Below, piece after piece: positions 1 to 8,044 of a stretch of 32,974 bases of DNA. Source of the stretch: Archaeoglobi archaeon (GTDB lineage Archaea; Halobacteriota; Archaeoglobi; Archaeoglobales; Archaeoglobaceae); the NCBI GenBank assembly GCA_029259455.1, contig JAPDIT010000079.1, forward strand, positions 1 through 32,974, in the 5' to 3' direction. A program made the position numbers and the translations under genes. Each line of letters opens with the position of its first letter. The stretch's first letter is position 1. The notes beneath the pieces were generated by a model, which saw only the letters and a program-made list of their open reading frames with translations, made no database searches and was not told the origin of the DNA.

Positions 1-114
1 TCAGTTGCAGAAAACTTCGGACTGAAGTTCATAAGGGCTGTGAGCAGAAGAGGTCTGGCCGTTAAGATCGTCCTGGGTCTGTTGGCTTTCAACTTCTATC
101 AGCTGATGGGGTGA
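1..114 (+). mobile_element. 3' end of a probable transposase gene (cut by window start)
   Basis: Frame 1 is open from the window edge to a TGA at 112-114 and gives a 37-residue C-terminal tail ending in AFNFYQLMG. The pattern (basic RAVSRRGLAVKI segment, then a hydrophobic stretch ending in YQL) resembles the C-terminal helix of DDE-type IS transposases. This is recognition from memory of the pattern, not a database match. An inverted-repeat-like sequence lies two bases after the stop, which fits the end of an IS. Family not assigned. Confidence 0.4.
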
Positions 115-115
115 T

Positions 116-134
116 GGGAACTATGGTTAACAAA
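116..134 (+). repeat. Possible IS terminal inverted repeat
   Basis: GGGAACTATGGTTAACAAA lies 1 base after the transposase stop. It matches the reverse complement of 11847-11865 at 17 of 19 positions, with an unbroken 14-base core. The location suggests the right end of the IS, with the outer tip on the right. Confidence 0.4.
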
Positions 135-347
135 TTTTTTGCTGTGCTACAAAACTTTTTCTACTTATTTCGATTAAAATTTAATTATTAAATCTTAAGG
201 AAGTTCTCAAAATCATTTCAAGTAAGAATTGCTACTCTTGCAACCTGAAAAGGGAAACTGAGAGAACGGTTCCCATGACTTATCCAAAAATCTAAGCCCG
301 AGGCAGCGAGTTGTGAGGTTTTGAAGGACATTGCGAGACCTGAAAAA

Positions 348-357
348 CTTATTAAAT
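348..357 (+). promoter_or_regulatory. TATA box for the thioesterase gene
   Basis: CTTATTAAAT is centred about 25 bases before the ATG at 377, so transcription would start at or next to the start codon. No Shine-Dalgarno sequence precedes the ATG, so a leaderless mRNA is expected. Confidence 0.5.
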
Positions 358-376
358 TTCAACCCTCTAAAATTTT

Positions 377-793
377 ATGGAGTATGAGGAAATTCTCAAC
401 ATCGTCGGTTCTGCCCCGTGGTACAGGCTGATTGGCATGACTCCAAAGTTGGTTGGAGATAGAGTCGTTGTCGAGATGGAAATTGACAAAGACAAGCACA
501 TTCAGGCTCTCGGCGCAACTCATGGAGGAGCGATTGCCAGTGTCCTCGATTCTGCCATCGGTCTCAACATCAACAAAGAGATAGCTATGACTGGCAAGAC
601 TGCCGTAACAGCACAGCTAAACATCCACTACATTCGACCAGTTACAGAAGGAAAGATCGTGGGTGTGGGAATGCCGGTGCATATTGGCTCCAAAGTAACG
701 GTTGGTTACGGAGAGGTTAGAACGGAGGACGGGGAGCTCGTTGCAACGGGAACGGCAACTTTCTACATAATCGACAGGAAGTTCAGGGATTGA
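377..793 (+). CDS. PaaI-type hot-dog fold thioesterase
   Basis: A 138-residue protein of the PaaI/acyl-CoA thioesterase group, which hydrolyses acyl-CoA (often phenylacetyl- or aryl-CoA) thioesters as a cytosolic tetramer. The signature is visible: ATHGGAIASVLDSAIG at residues 47-62, with the HGG turn (H49) and the candidate catalytic acid D58 on the central hot-dog helix. Length is normal for the family. The start is the ATG after a TATA box with no leader. The 3' end overlaps the convergent phosphopantothenate synthetase gene by 11 bases. Substrate cannot be read from sequence. A role in clearing stalled acyl-CoAs fits an organism that degrades fatty and aromatic acids, but is inference. 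Confidence 0.85.
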   Translation: MEYEEILNIVGSAPWYRLIGMTPKLVGDRVVVEMEIDKDKHIQALGATHGGAIASVLDSAIGLNINKEIAMTGKTAVTAQLNIHYIRPVTEGKIVGVGMPVHIGSKVTVGYGEVRTEDGELVATGTATFYIIDRKFRD

Positions 794-1544
794 GCAATTC
801 TTCCTTTACTTTCTTTAAGTATTCCACAACCCCGTCCACAGCCTCCGCAAGAATCTTTGAGTTATCGTACTTTTCGACAATTTTCTTCAGCCTCTCCTTT
901 TCCCAGTCCCTCATCTCTTCAGCAATCTCAACCATTTTCGGGAAGGCTCTGACGATGTTGTCAACAATCGTGACATCAGCCATTCTAGCGGTTCTGGAGA
1001 GAGGGTTCAAATCTACTGCTATCACCTTCTTTCCATGTTTCTTCAGAATCTCACACCTGTCCCCATCCTCCAATGGCACGAGGACAACATCGGCGATATA
1101 TATTCCCCTGCTGTCAACTATTCTTCTCGCCGATTCAAGGCCTTCAAGCTCGGCGTCGCCTGCGGCAAGCACTTCAATCCCATACCTCTCAAGGTAGTTC
1201 TTGATTTTCCCGACCCTCTCAGGGGTGTGGTGAAAAACATTGATTTCCACTTTTGCATTTACGAGTTCTGCGAGCCTCTTTGTTTCTTCTGGAACCAGAA
1301 CTGCCGTGTTACCATTTACGGAGATAACTGGATGCTTTGCAAGGAGCATTAACGCCACCGCAGCTCTTTCAGCCTTCAAAGCGAAGTTTCTGGTAGTTTC
1401 GCCGAGGATGTAGTCAAAAGCCTCCCCTCTGCCGTGAGCTATTAGTCCCTGCATTGCAGTAACCCCTAATTGTACTCCTTCAACCAGCTTTTCTCTCATT
1501 ACCAATGATTCGTACCTGGGATGGCTCTTTGGAATCTTTTTCAT
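783..1544 (-). CDS. 4-phosphopantoate--beta-alanine ligase (archaeal phosphopantothenate synthetase)
   Basis: A 253-residue member of the archaeal COG1701/DUF137 family, which joins 4-phosphopantoate to beta-alanine using ATP and replaces bacterial PanC in archaeal coenzyme A synthesis. Family hallmarks seen are IPKSHPRYESL at the N-terminus, GLIAHGRGEAFDYILGE near residues 34-50, PVISVNGNTA, and ADVVLVPLEDGDR with VIAVDLNPLSRTA in the C-terminal half. The full family length is present. The ATG at 1544 is chosen over the GTG at 1547 because it overlaps the preceding stop as TGATG and follows a GAGGTGG ribosome-binding site. It is probably translationally coupled to the HAD gene upstream and part of a pyrF-HAD-synthetase transcript. 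Confidence 0.88.
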   Translation of the reverse strand: MKKIPKSHPRYESLVMREKLVEGVQLGVTAMQGLIAHGRGEAFDYILGETTRNFALKAERAAVALMLLAKHPVISVNGNTAVLVPEETKRLAELVNAKVEINVFHHTPERVGKIKNYLERYGIEVLAAGDAELEGLESARRIVDSRGIYIADVVLVPLEDGDRCEILKKHGKKVIAVDLNPLSRTARMADVTIVDNIVRAFPKMVEIAEEMRDWEKERLKKIVEKYDNSKILAEAVDGVVEYLKKVKEELLNP

Positions 1545-2173
1545 CACCCCACCTCAAGGAAGTCTGCGAGCTCTTTCAGGGATTCAAAAACGTAATCTGC
1601 GTGATGGATAAAAGACTTTGCCATCTCCTTGTTTCTCTCTGTCAATATCAGAGCCGTTTTTGTTCCAGCAGCTTTCCCCGAAAGAAGGTCGAATAGAAAA
1701 TCTCCAACCATCAGAGCCCTTGAAGGTCTGACATCGAACATCCTCAACGCCAGAATGAGTGGTTCTGGAGAGGGCTTAGGTTTTGCATCTTCTCTCCCAA
1801 AGATAAAGTCGAAATTGAAGCCTAGCCTTTCGGCCACTATCTCAGCACTCTTTCTGCTGTTTCTCGTAATCACACCTTTTATGACATCAAGCCCGTTAAC
1901 AAGCTCTACAGCGTAGTAAGCAGGTCTCGCTTCCATCGCACATCTTAACTCGTAGCTCTCAAGAATTCTGAACATTTTCTGTCTTCTCTGTACATCGCTC
2001 TCTTCCATTATCGACTCCAGAATGAACCTCTTCTCAATTCCAAGTCTTCTCCTTATCTCGTCGAAGGGTATGTTGAGCTCGATAAGCGTGCCGTCTAAAT
2101 CAAAGGCAATAAGTTCAAATTTTGAGGAGTTCTCTGAACTTTCTGGCCTCCTTAGCTGGATTTCCTGATTCAT
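1544..2173 (-). CDS. HAD-superfamily phosphatase, phosphoglycolate phosphatase-like
   Basis: A 209-residue haloacid dehalogenase hydrolase. Motif I is IAFDLDGTL (nucleophile D25, general acid D27), motif II the TRNSRKSAE segment, motif III the KPKPSPEPL lysine, and motif IV GDFLFDLLSGKAAG. The helical insert after motif I is a C1-type cap, as in phosphoglycolate phosphatases (Gph family). The start is taken at ATG 2173, which has a good ribosome-binding site (GGAGGGG); an earlier in-frame start exists at 2188. Either way the N-terminal 19-24 residues lie inside the end of pyrF (at least 59 bases of overlap), unusually long but with no later start available. The substrate is a small phosphate ester that cannot be named from sequence. 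Confidence 0.8.
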   Translation of the reverse strand: MNQEIQLRRPESSENSSKFELIAFDLDGTLIELNIPFDEIRRRLGIEKRFILESIMEESDVQRRQKMFRILESYELRCAMEARPAYYAVELVNGLDVIKGVITRNSRKSAEIVAERLGFNFDFIFGREDAKPKPSPEPLILALRMFDVRPSRALMVGDFLFDLLSGKAAGTKTALILTERNKEMAKSFIHHADYVFESLKELADFLEVG

Positions 2174-2744
2174 AAATACCCCTCCCAACTATAATTCCAT
2201 CGGCATACTTTACAGCCTCCACACTGCCCTTCTGGGCACCTATTCCGGGACAGAGAATTTCCATGTTGCCTGCGACTCTCCTTATCTCCTTCAACCTCCC
2301 AATTCTTGTAGAAGGAGCTATAAGACCTTTACATCCGACTTCTCTGGCCTTCTCAACGATTTTTAACGAAACAGCACTCATGAACTCCTCCCCTCCGGGA
2401 CTGCTGAGTTCTGTCACAACGTAAACCTTTCCTCCGTATTCTCCGGCAACTCTGCAGACCTCCTTAAGCGTATCGCTGCCAACGAAGCCGTGTGCGATCA
2501 CCGACTCAGCTGAATTCTCAAAGGCAATTTTCGCTATCAGGGAACTCGTGTACGGAATGTCGGCGATCTTGAAATCCGCTATAACGGGTTTAATTTTGGA
2601 GAGCTTTTTTATCACACCTATACCAGCTGAGAGAACAAGGGGGTAGTTGACCTTTATTCTGTCAACATATTCCTCAACGCTTCTTGCTATTTCAAAGGCT
2701 TCTTCTTCATTGAGAACGTCAAGGGCCAGTATTAGCTGTTTCAT
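2115..2744 (-). CDS. pyrF: Orotidine 5'-phosphate decarboxylase
   Basis: A 209-residue enzyme for the last step of UMP synthesis, decarboxylating OMP to UMP. It is the short archaeal single-domain form. The catalytic DxKxxD motif is seen as ADFKIADIPYT (D57, K59, D62), with the substrate-side D9 (LALDV) and K31 (RIKVNYP), and the phosphate-binding loops CPGIGAQKG and DGIIVGRGIY near the C-terminus. The ATG at 2744 is chosen because it starts MKQLILALDV, the usual first beta-strand, and sits about 26 bases from a TATA box. An upstream extension of 16 residues would run through the promoter. First gene of the pyrF-HAD-phosphopantothenate set, divergent from moeA. Confidence 0.92.
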   Translation of the reverse strand: MKQLILALDVLNEEEAFEIARSVEEYVDRIKVNYPLVLSAGIGVIKKLSKIKPVIADFKIADIPYTSSLIAKIAFENSAESVIAHGFVGSDTLKEVCRVAGEYGGKVYVVTELSSPGGEEFMSAVSLKIVEKAREVGCKGLIAPSTRIGRLKEIRRVAGNMEILCPGIGAQKGSVEAVKYADGIIVGRGIYESGNPAKEARKFRELLKI

Positions 2745-2763
2745 CGAGGAATGTTGAATGTGG

Positions 2764-2774
2764 GTAAAAATTAC
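2764..2774 (-). promoter_or_regulatory. TATA box for pyrF operon
   Basis: On the minus strand GTAATTTTTAC is centred about 26 bases before the pyrF ATG (2744), giving a leaderless arrangement. It lies in the 90-base divergent gap shared with the moeA promoter. Confidence 0.4.
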
Positions 2775-2805
2775 TTTTCCTTCCAAAAGCAATCCGGAGC
2801 AACAA

Positions 2806-2813
2806 CTTTATAC
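2806..2813 (+). promoter_or_regulatory. TATA box for moeA
   Basis: CTTTATAC is centred about 25 bases before the ATG at 2835 and supports that start over the in-frame codon at 2751, which lies upstream of the promoter. Confidence 0.5.
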
Positions 2814-2834
2814 CGTTGTGCACGACCATGCATA

Positions 2835-4079
2835 ATGGTTAGGGAAAAGGGTTTCTGGAAAAGGGAGAGGGTTGGTGGGGCCCTCAACAGTTTGCTTGGA
2901 AAGATTAAGGTGCTTGGTACTGAATATGTTAACGTTTACAACCTCAACGGCCGTGTTTTGGCCGAAGATATTGTTGCAGGCTTTGACATTCCGCGATTTG
3001 ACAGGGCGGCGATGGATGGTTACGCTGTAAGGGCTGAGGACACGTTTGGCGCCTCCATCAACAACCCAATCATGCTCGAGCTTGCTGGCAGTGTGGAGAT
3101 TGGAGAGACGCCTGAGGTAAAGGTGGGTCAAGGGAAAGCTGTGAAGATAATGACTGGAGCGATGATGCCCGAAGGAGCCAACGCGGTCGTCATGCTTGAG
3201 CACACAAGGGTGAATGGCGACTTCATTGAAGTCTTGAAGGCTGTGACACCAATGAAAAACGTTTCAAGAAGAGGAGAGGATATAAAAGAGGGCGAGGTTG
3301 TCCTGAGAAGGGGAGAGATTCTCCAGCCTCAGGATGCTGGGGTTATTGCATCTCTGGGGATTGAGAGAGTCAGGGTTTACCGGAAACCGAGAGTGGCTGT
3401 CATCACTACCGGAAATGAACTTGTAGAGATTGGTGAAGCAGTTGAGGGAGCGAAAATATACAACTCCAACAATCCGATGATATGCAACGCCCTCCTTGAG
3501 TTTGGATTTGAAGCGATTTCAATGGGGATAGCGAGAGATTCAACTGAAGATATACGGGATAAAGTCAGTAAAGCGCTAAGGTTTGATGCGGTTGTGATAA
3601 CAGGAGGAACTTCTGTCGGCTCCAAGGACCTCGTTCCTGAAGTTATTGAAGAGATGGGAGAGGTTGTATTTCACGGCGTTTCAATGAAGCCCGGGATGCC
3701 AACTGCAGCCGGTGTTGTTGATGGAAAGCCTGTTTTCATGCTCCCGGGCTCTCCGGCAGCAGCTTTACTTGGATTTTACACCTTCGCTGTTCCAGCTCTC
3801 TACAGGATGATGAACGTGAAAATTGTTGCAAGGAAGTGGAGCAGACAGAGAGGAATCCTGCAGGGAAGAATTCCGTCAGAGATTGGTGTGAGAGGAAACG
3901 TGAGAGTTTTCTGGGAAGACGGGAAGGTTTACCCGATAAGGATCTCGGGTTCGGGAGTTCTCAGCTCTTTCGTAAGAGCGAATGCCTTGCTTGTCGTGCC
4001 CGAGGAGAGGGAGGGCTACGAGGAGGGTGAGGAGGTAGAGGTTACGCTTTTGAGGGATGTAACAGAGGTGTTCGAATGA
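2835..4079 (+). CDS. moeA: Molybdopterin molybdenumtransferase MoeA (first copy)
   Basis: A 414-residue MoeA, which inserts molybdate or tungstate into adenylylated molybdopterin to finish the cofactor. It has normal family length and all four domains. Seen are the N-terminal PRFDRAAMDGYAVRAEDT motif, the MTGAMMPEGANAVVMLE segment, the MPT-binding TTGNELVEIG and ITGGTSVGSKD motifs, SMKPGMPTAAGV and LPGSPAAALLGF, then the C-terminal beta-barrel. The start at 2835 fits the TATA box and removes an implausible 28-residue extension. It overlaps the second moeA by 4 bases (ATGA), so the pair is co-transcribed. Archaea often have two MoeA proteins, proposed to divide Mo and W handling; which metal this one uses cannot be seen. 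Confidence 0.93.
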   Translation: MVREKGFWKRERVGGALNSLLGKIKVLGTEYVNVYNLNGRVLAEDIVAGFDIPRFDRAAMDGYAVRAEDTFGASINNPIMLELAGSVEIGETPEVKVGQGKAVKIMTGAMMPEGANAVVMLEHTRVNGDFIEVLKAVTPMKNVSRRGEDIKEGEVVLRRGEILQPQDAGVIASLGIERVRVYRKPRVAVITTGNELVEIGEAVEGAKIYNSNNPMICNALLEFGFEAISMGIARDSTEDIRDKVSKALRFDAVVITGGTSVGSKDLVPEVIEEMGEVVFHGVSMKPGMPTAAGVVDGKPVFMLPGSPAAALLGFYTFAVPALYRMMNVKIVARKWSRQRGILQGRIPSEIGVRGNVRVFWEDGKVYPIRISGSGVLSSFVRANALLVVPEEREGYEEGEEVEVTLLRDVTEVFE

Positions 4080-6040
4080 GGAAGGTTTTCAGAGATGTTG
4101 TAACAATTGACGAAGCCCGAAATCTGCTTTTCAACCACTTCACCCCAAAAAGAGCCGTTGAGACCGTTCCGCTTCACCTCGCTGTGGGGAGAGTCCTGGC
4201 AAAGGATGTTTACGCTCTCACCGACGTCCCACCTTTCGACAGAGCAACAATGGACGGCTACGCTGTCAGGGCTGAAGACACATTCACTGCCGAGGAAGAC
4301 AACCCAGTTATTTTGAAAGTCACAGGAGTGATTGAGGCTGGAAAAAAACCAGAAATTGAGGTTAATAGAGGAGAGGCTGCTGAAATAGCCACAGGAGCCA
4401 TGATGCCGAAGGGTGCAAACGCTGTGGTAATGGTAGAGTACACAAGGAAGAGGAGGGATGAGATTGAGGTATTCAAGCCAGTCTCTCCTGGAGAGAATGT
4501 AATGTATGCTGGAAGCGACATAATGGCGGGAGAGCTGATAGCCAGAGAGGGTTCGAAGCTGACACACAGAGAAATCGGTGTTATGGCTGCATGCGGGATA
4601 AAAGAGGTTGAGGTTTACAGGAAGCCAAGAGTTGCAGTAATCTCAACAGGAAATGAGCTGGTTAGCCCAGGAGAGAAGCTCGTGGAGGGAAAAATATACG
4701 ACGTCAACTCCTACAGCCTAGCTGCAGCTGTTGAGGAGAATGGCGGGGAAGCGATTTTAATTGGCATTGCGAGAGATGATGAAGCGGAGATGCGCAGAAT
4801 GATTGACAAAGCTCTCAGAGAGGCTGACATTGTTATGACAAGTGGGAGCACTTCTGCGGGAGCCGGGGATGTGATGTACCGCATTCTGGATGAGTTCAAT
4901 CCGGGTGTAATAGTTCACGGCATCGCTATAAAGCCCGGAAAGCCAGCCATCATAGCGGTGAGTGACTCAAAACCAATTTTTGGGTTGCCGGGATATCCGA
5001 CCTCTGCCATGACAGTTTTTGAGGTTATGGTAGCGCCGGTAATAAGGGAAATGGCCGGAATTTCGGAAAGTGAGATGACGAGGCTAAAAGCAAGGCTCGC
5101 TTTGAAGGTTTTCTCGGCAGAGGGAAGGAGAGAGTTTCTTCCGGTAAACGTTGTGGAGGGTGCTGAGGGTTACTCAGCCTATCCTGTGAGCGGCTCATAC
5201 AGCGGAGCTGTTACCGCCTTTGCCTTCACAGACGGCTTTGTTGAGATTCCCGAAAACGTTGTCATGCTCGAAGAAGGGGAAGAGGTTGAGATTAGGCTCT
5301 TCAGCCAGCTCAGACCTGCGGATTTGATGATAATAGGGAGCCACTGCGTTGGTGTGGACATTCTTCTGTCAATTCTGCGGGAAAAGAAGCCTTACATGAG
5401 CAAGGTTATAAACGTCGGCTCTACAGGTGGGATTCTTGCCGTAAAGAGGGGTGAGGCTGATATTGCCGGCACTCACCTGCTTGACGAGAGTGGAGTTTAC
5501 AACGAGCCGATTATAAGAAAATACGGTCTAAGGAACGTGCTGCTGGTCAAGGGTTACTTAAGGGAGCAGGGGTTGATAGTTGCAAGAGGTAATCCCAAGA
5601 GAATTCGGGGGTTTGAGGACTTGCTGAGGGAGGATGTGACCTTCATCAATCGCAACCGGGGAAGTGGGACGAGGATTCTGACAGACATGTATCTCAAGGA
5701 AGTTGCTGAAAAGAGGGGTGTGAGCTTTCAGGAACTCATTGCTTCAATCAAAGGCTATACAGTTGAGGCGAAAACTCACACTTCCGTTGCAGTTGCGGTG
5801 GCAAGCGGGAAGGCTGACGTTGGAGTTGGAATAAAGAGCGTCGCGGTGAACTATGGCCTGGATTTCATACCGCTAAGAAGCGAGGAGTACGATTTCCTTA
5901 TAAGGAAAGGCAGGATGGAAAAGGAAGCTGTGAGGGACTTTCTGGATTGTCTGACTTCGGAGGAGTTTGCCAGCAGGCTTCAGAAAGTTGATGGTCTGGA
6001 AGTCTATGATAGAACCGGAGAAGTTGTGGAGATCGAGTGA
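4076..6040 (+). CDS. moeA: MoeA fused to a periplasmic-binding-protein-like (PF12727/COG1910) domain
   Basis: A 654-residue two-part protein. Residues 1 to about 410 are a complete second MoeA (PPFDRATMDGYAVRAEDT, ATGAMMPKGANAVVMVE, STGNELVSPG, TSGSTSAGAGD, LPGYPTSAM). Residues about 415-654 form a PBP-like domain starting near LMIIGSHCVGVDILL and continuing through STGGILAVKRGEADIAGTHL, NRGSGTRILTD and SVAVAVASGKADVGVG, the COG1910 pattern related to ModA/LysR substrate-binding folds. There is no signal peptide, so this domain is cytosolic. The fusion is known in archaea and bacteria. A role in sensing or presenting the oxyanion or the pterin to MoeA is a reasonable inference only. The first gene overlaps it by ATGA. 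Confidence 0.92.
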   Translation: MRKVFRDVVTIDEARNLLFNHFTPKRAVETVPLHLAVGRVLAKDVYALTDVPPFDRATMDGYAVRAEDTFTAEEDNPVILKVTGVIEAGKKPEIEVNRGEAAEIATGAMMPKGANAVVMVEYTRKRRDEIEVFKPVSPGENVMYAGSDIMAGELIAREGSKLTHREIGVMAACGIKEVEVYRKPRVAVISTGNELVSPGEKLVEGKIYDVNSYSLAAAVEENGGEAILIGIARDDEAEMRRMIDKALREADIVMTSGSTSAGAGDVMYRILDEFNPGVIVHGIAIKPGKPAIIAVSDSKPIFGLPGYPTSAMTVFEVMVAPVIREMAGISESEMTRLKARLALKVFSAEGRREFLPVNVVEGAEGYSAYPVSGSYSGAVTAFAFTDGFVEIPENVVMLEEGEEVEIRLFSQLRPADLMIIGSHCVGVDILLSILREKKPYMSKVINVGSTGGILAVKRGEADIAGTHLLDESGVYNEPIIRKYGLRNVLLVKGYLREQGLIVARGNPKRIRGFEDLLREDVTFINRNRGSGTRILTDMYLKEVAEKRGVSFQELIASIKGYTVEAKTHTSVAVAVASGKADVGVGIKSVAVNYGLDFIPLRSEEYDFLIRKGRMEKEAVRDFLDCLTSEEFASRLQKVDGLEVYDRTGEVVEIE

Positions 6041-6103
6041 GTATTTGAAAATCTGATTGAATGGAAATCCAAGAATTTTGATTTTAAATCAACATTAATA
6101 ACG

Positions 6104-6115
6104 AAAAAAATATAT
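6104..6115 (+). promoter_or_regulatory. TATA box for the corrinoid methyltransferase gene
   Basis: AAAAAAATATATA (6103-6115) precedes the ATG at 6141 by about 26-30 bases. The sequence before the ATG (ACAACGTAACA) has no ribosome-binding site, so the message is probably leaderless. It marks the start of the more AT-rich 6.1-11.9 kb block. Confidence 0.5.
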
Positions 6116-6140
6116 AGAGAGTTATTGTCACAACGTAACA

Positions 6141-8036
6141 ATGAAGGAGCTGCTAGAAAAGTTAGCTAAAGCAGTTGATGCAGGAGATGCGGAAAATGCA
6201 AAAAAGCTTGCTAAGGAGGCAATTGATGCAGGTGTAGAACCGTTGGAGATTATCGAATGGTTAATCAAAGGAATGGATATCGTCTCTGAAAAATACGAGA
6301 AAGGTGAGTATTTCATACCTGATCTGCTAATTGCCGCTGAAGCGTTTTATGCTGCCCTTGATGTAATCAAACCGCTCACCAAAGCCGCGCCTAAAAAAGT
6401 GGGCAAAGTAGTAATAGGTGTTGTAGAGGGGGACATCCACGATATAGGCAAAAACTTAGTAAAGCTCCAGTTGATAGCGAAGGGTTTTGATGTAATTGAC
6501 CTCGGAAGAGATGTCCCGCTAGAGGAATTCGTCAAGGCTGCAAAAGAACATAAGGCCGACATAGTTGCGATGTCTACACTTATGACGACTACTATGCCAG
6601 GAATGGAAGTTGTAATAGAGCGACTAAAGGAAGAAGGGATTAGAGATAACGTGAGGGTAATTGTCGGTGGTGCACCTGTAAGCGAGGAGTTTGCCAAAAG
6701 CATAGGAGCGGATGCATACAAACCAAATGCAACTGAAGGCGCGAAATGGTGCGTTGAGGCTGTGAAAACATTACCACCACCTGAAGAGAGGTGGGTAACA
6801 CCGCTCATCGAATCAAAAGCCCTTGAATACCGCAGAGAAATTGCTAAACGACCACCAAAAGTAGGGGTTGACATCGGTCGCCTTACAGCCGAGAAAATCA
6901 TGCAAGAGGTGGAGAAAGGAGTTGTACCAAAGAAAGCCGAGACTATGACACACGCAGAAAGAGTGCTGTCAGCAGTCGCAGATATGAAAGTTGACAGACT
7001 CCCAGTTTATCCAATAGCCTGTGCAGTTTTGAGAAAATTCTTACCGTGTACCTACAGAGAGTTCTGCACGGATCCAGAGAAGTACGCAGAGGTTATGGCT
7101 GTTGCTGCAAAGTATCTGGACTTCGATTTTGCAGTCGGCTTTTGGGACTTAAGCGTAACAGCTTCAGATCTTGGAGCGGGAGTGAGATTTCCCGAAGAGA
7201 ATACCCCAGCCGCAGAAGAACATTTGGAGGAGTATGAAAAAATTGAGGTTCCCGAAGTTAAACCGGGTACGCGTGCGTATGCATTGATACAGGCAAGTAA
7301 AAAGGCCAGAGAGAGGCTTAGAGAGTATAACATGCCATTTCTCGGTTTCATAGAGGGGCCGCTGTTAACTCTAACACAGCTAATGGGAACCGAGAGAGTG
7401 TTGGAAGACATGAAGAATAATCCCCGTGTAGTACACAAAGCTCTGGAGAAGACTACTGAATACTGCTGCGAAGTGACCAAGAAGTTCTTCGAAGAGGATG
7501 CGTGTGAAATGCTTTGCGTAGATTACCTCTGGTCCAATGATGTGATTATAGACTCGGACATGTACTGGGAATTCGAGGGGAAATACGTTGTGAACAAGCA
7601 TCTTCAGACATTCAAGCAATATGGGCAGCCTCTAATAGTCCACAACTGTGCAGATGCACCACACTACGAAATTCAGATAGGAAAATTCGAAGCTTTGGCT
7701 TTCAGTTACTGCTACTACCCGCACCAGAGGGAGAAAGGTTCTAAGAATTATGCAGATCTGATACCCAAATGGGCTGACAACTGTGTCCTTGTAGGAGAAC
7801 TCATGCCCTACAAGTTCCTCGATAACTCTGCTGAGGGTTTGACAAGAATTGAGAGGGAGACAAAGGAGTTGCTTGAGGGAGTGCTAAATGCATTGAAGGA
7901 GAGTGGCCACCAGTCGCGCTACATAATATCAACAGGGTGTGAAGTTCCACCAAATGGCCCCTTAGACACGGTAAAGAAGATGATAGACGTCGTTAAAGAA
8001 GTGGGGCCAGAACTGCAGAAAAAGATAATCGGGTAA
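6141..8036 (+). CDS. Fused corrinoid protein / UroD-type methylcorrinoid methyltransferase (MtsF-like)
   Basis: A 631-residue protein joining two parts of a methyl-transfer system. Residues 1-85 are the helical cap domain and about 88-210 the B12-binding Rossmann domain with EGDIHDIGKNLV (H100 is the expected cobalt ligand), STLMTTT and the GGAPV loop. After a linker, residues about 268-631 are a uroporphyrinogen-decarboxylase-fold methyltransferase of the MtaA/MtbA/CmuA group. It keeps the zinc ligands for thiol activation: HNC at 501-503 and C600 in STGCEVPP. Corrinoid-first order matches the fused MtsD/MtsF/MtsH methylsulfide proteins of Methanosarcina and is opposite to chloromethane CmuA. 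No MtaB- or MttB-type substrate methyltransferase lies nearby, so a methylated thiol that this protein demethylates itself is plausible. The chaperonin-like gene follows after 8 bases. Confidence 0.88.
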   Translation: MKELLEKLAKAVDAGDAENAKKLAKEAIDAGVEPLEIIEWLIKGMDIVSEKYEKGEYFIPDLLIAAEAFYAALDVIKPLTKAAPKKVGKVVIGVVEGDIHDIGKNLVKLQLIAKGFDVIDLGRDVPLEEFVKAAKEHKADIVAMSTLMTTTMPGMEVVIERLKEEGIRDNVRVIVGGAPVSEEFAKSIGADAYKPNATEGAKWCVEAVKTLPPPEERWVTPLIESKALEYRREIAKRPPKVGVDIGRLTAEKIMQEVEKGVVPKKAETMTHAERVLSAVADMKVDRLPVYPIACAVLRKFLPCTYREFCTDPEKYAEVMAVAAKYLDFDFAVGFWDLSVTASDLGAGVRFPEENTPAAEEHLEEYEKIEVPEVKPGTRAYALIQASKKARERLREYNMPFLGFIEGPLLTLTQLMGTERVLEDMKNNPRVVHKALEKTTEYCCEVTKKFFEEDACEMLCVDYLWSNDVIIDSDMYWEFEGKYVVNKHLQTFKQYGQPLIVHNCADAPHYEIQIGKFEALAFSYCYYPHQREKGSKNYADLIPKWADNCVLVGELMPYKFLDNSAEGLTRIERETKELLEGVLNALKESGHQSRYIISTGCEVPPNGPLDTVKKMIDVVKEVGPELQKKIIG

Positions 8037-8044
8037 TTTTCTAA

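Larger units (their letters stand above)
115..376. other. AT-rich intergenic region after the transposase tail
   Basis: This 262-base stretch has no credible gene. It holds the repeat at 116-134, an AT-rich part (about 135-200), a short G/C-richer part (about 246-330) with a weak hairpin (GGGAA at 251 against TTCCC at 270), and a TATA box just before the thioesterase gene. A small RNA in the GC-richer part cannot be excluded by eye. Confidence 0.5.

Noticed and set aside
790..1197. Plus-strand open frames opposite the phosphopantothenate synthetase, and many similar long antisense frames across the window
   Set aside because: They lie opposite conserved genes, have no family resemblance and no promoter or ribosome-binding site; they follow from codon bias.
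6141..8036. CmuA-type chloromethane methyltransferase
   Set aside because: CmuA has the methyltransferase domain first and the corrinoid domain last; here the order is reversed and matches the fused Methanosarcina methylsulfide proteins better.
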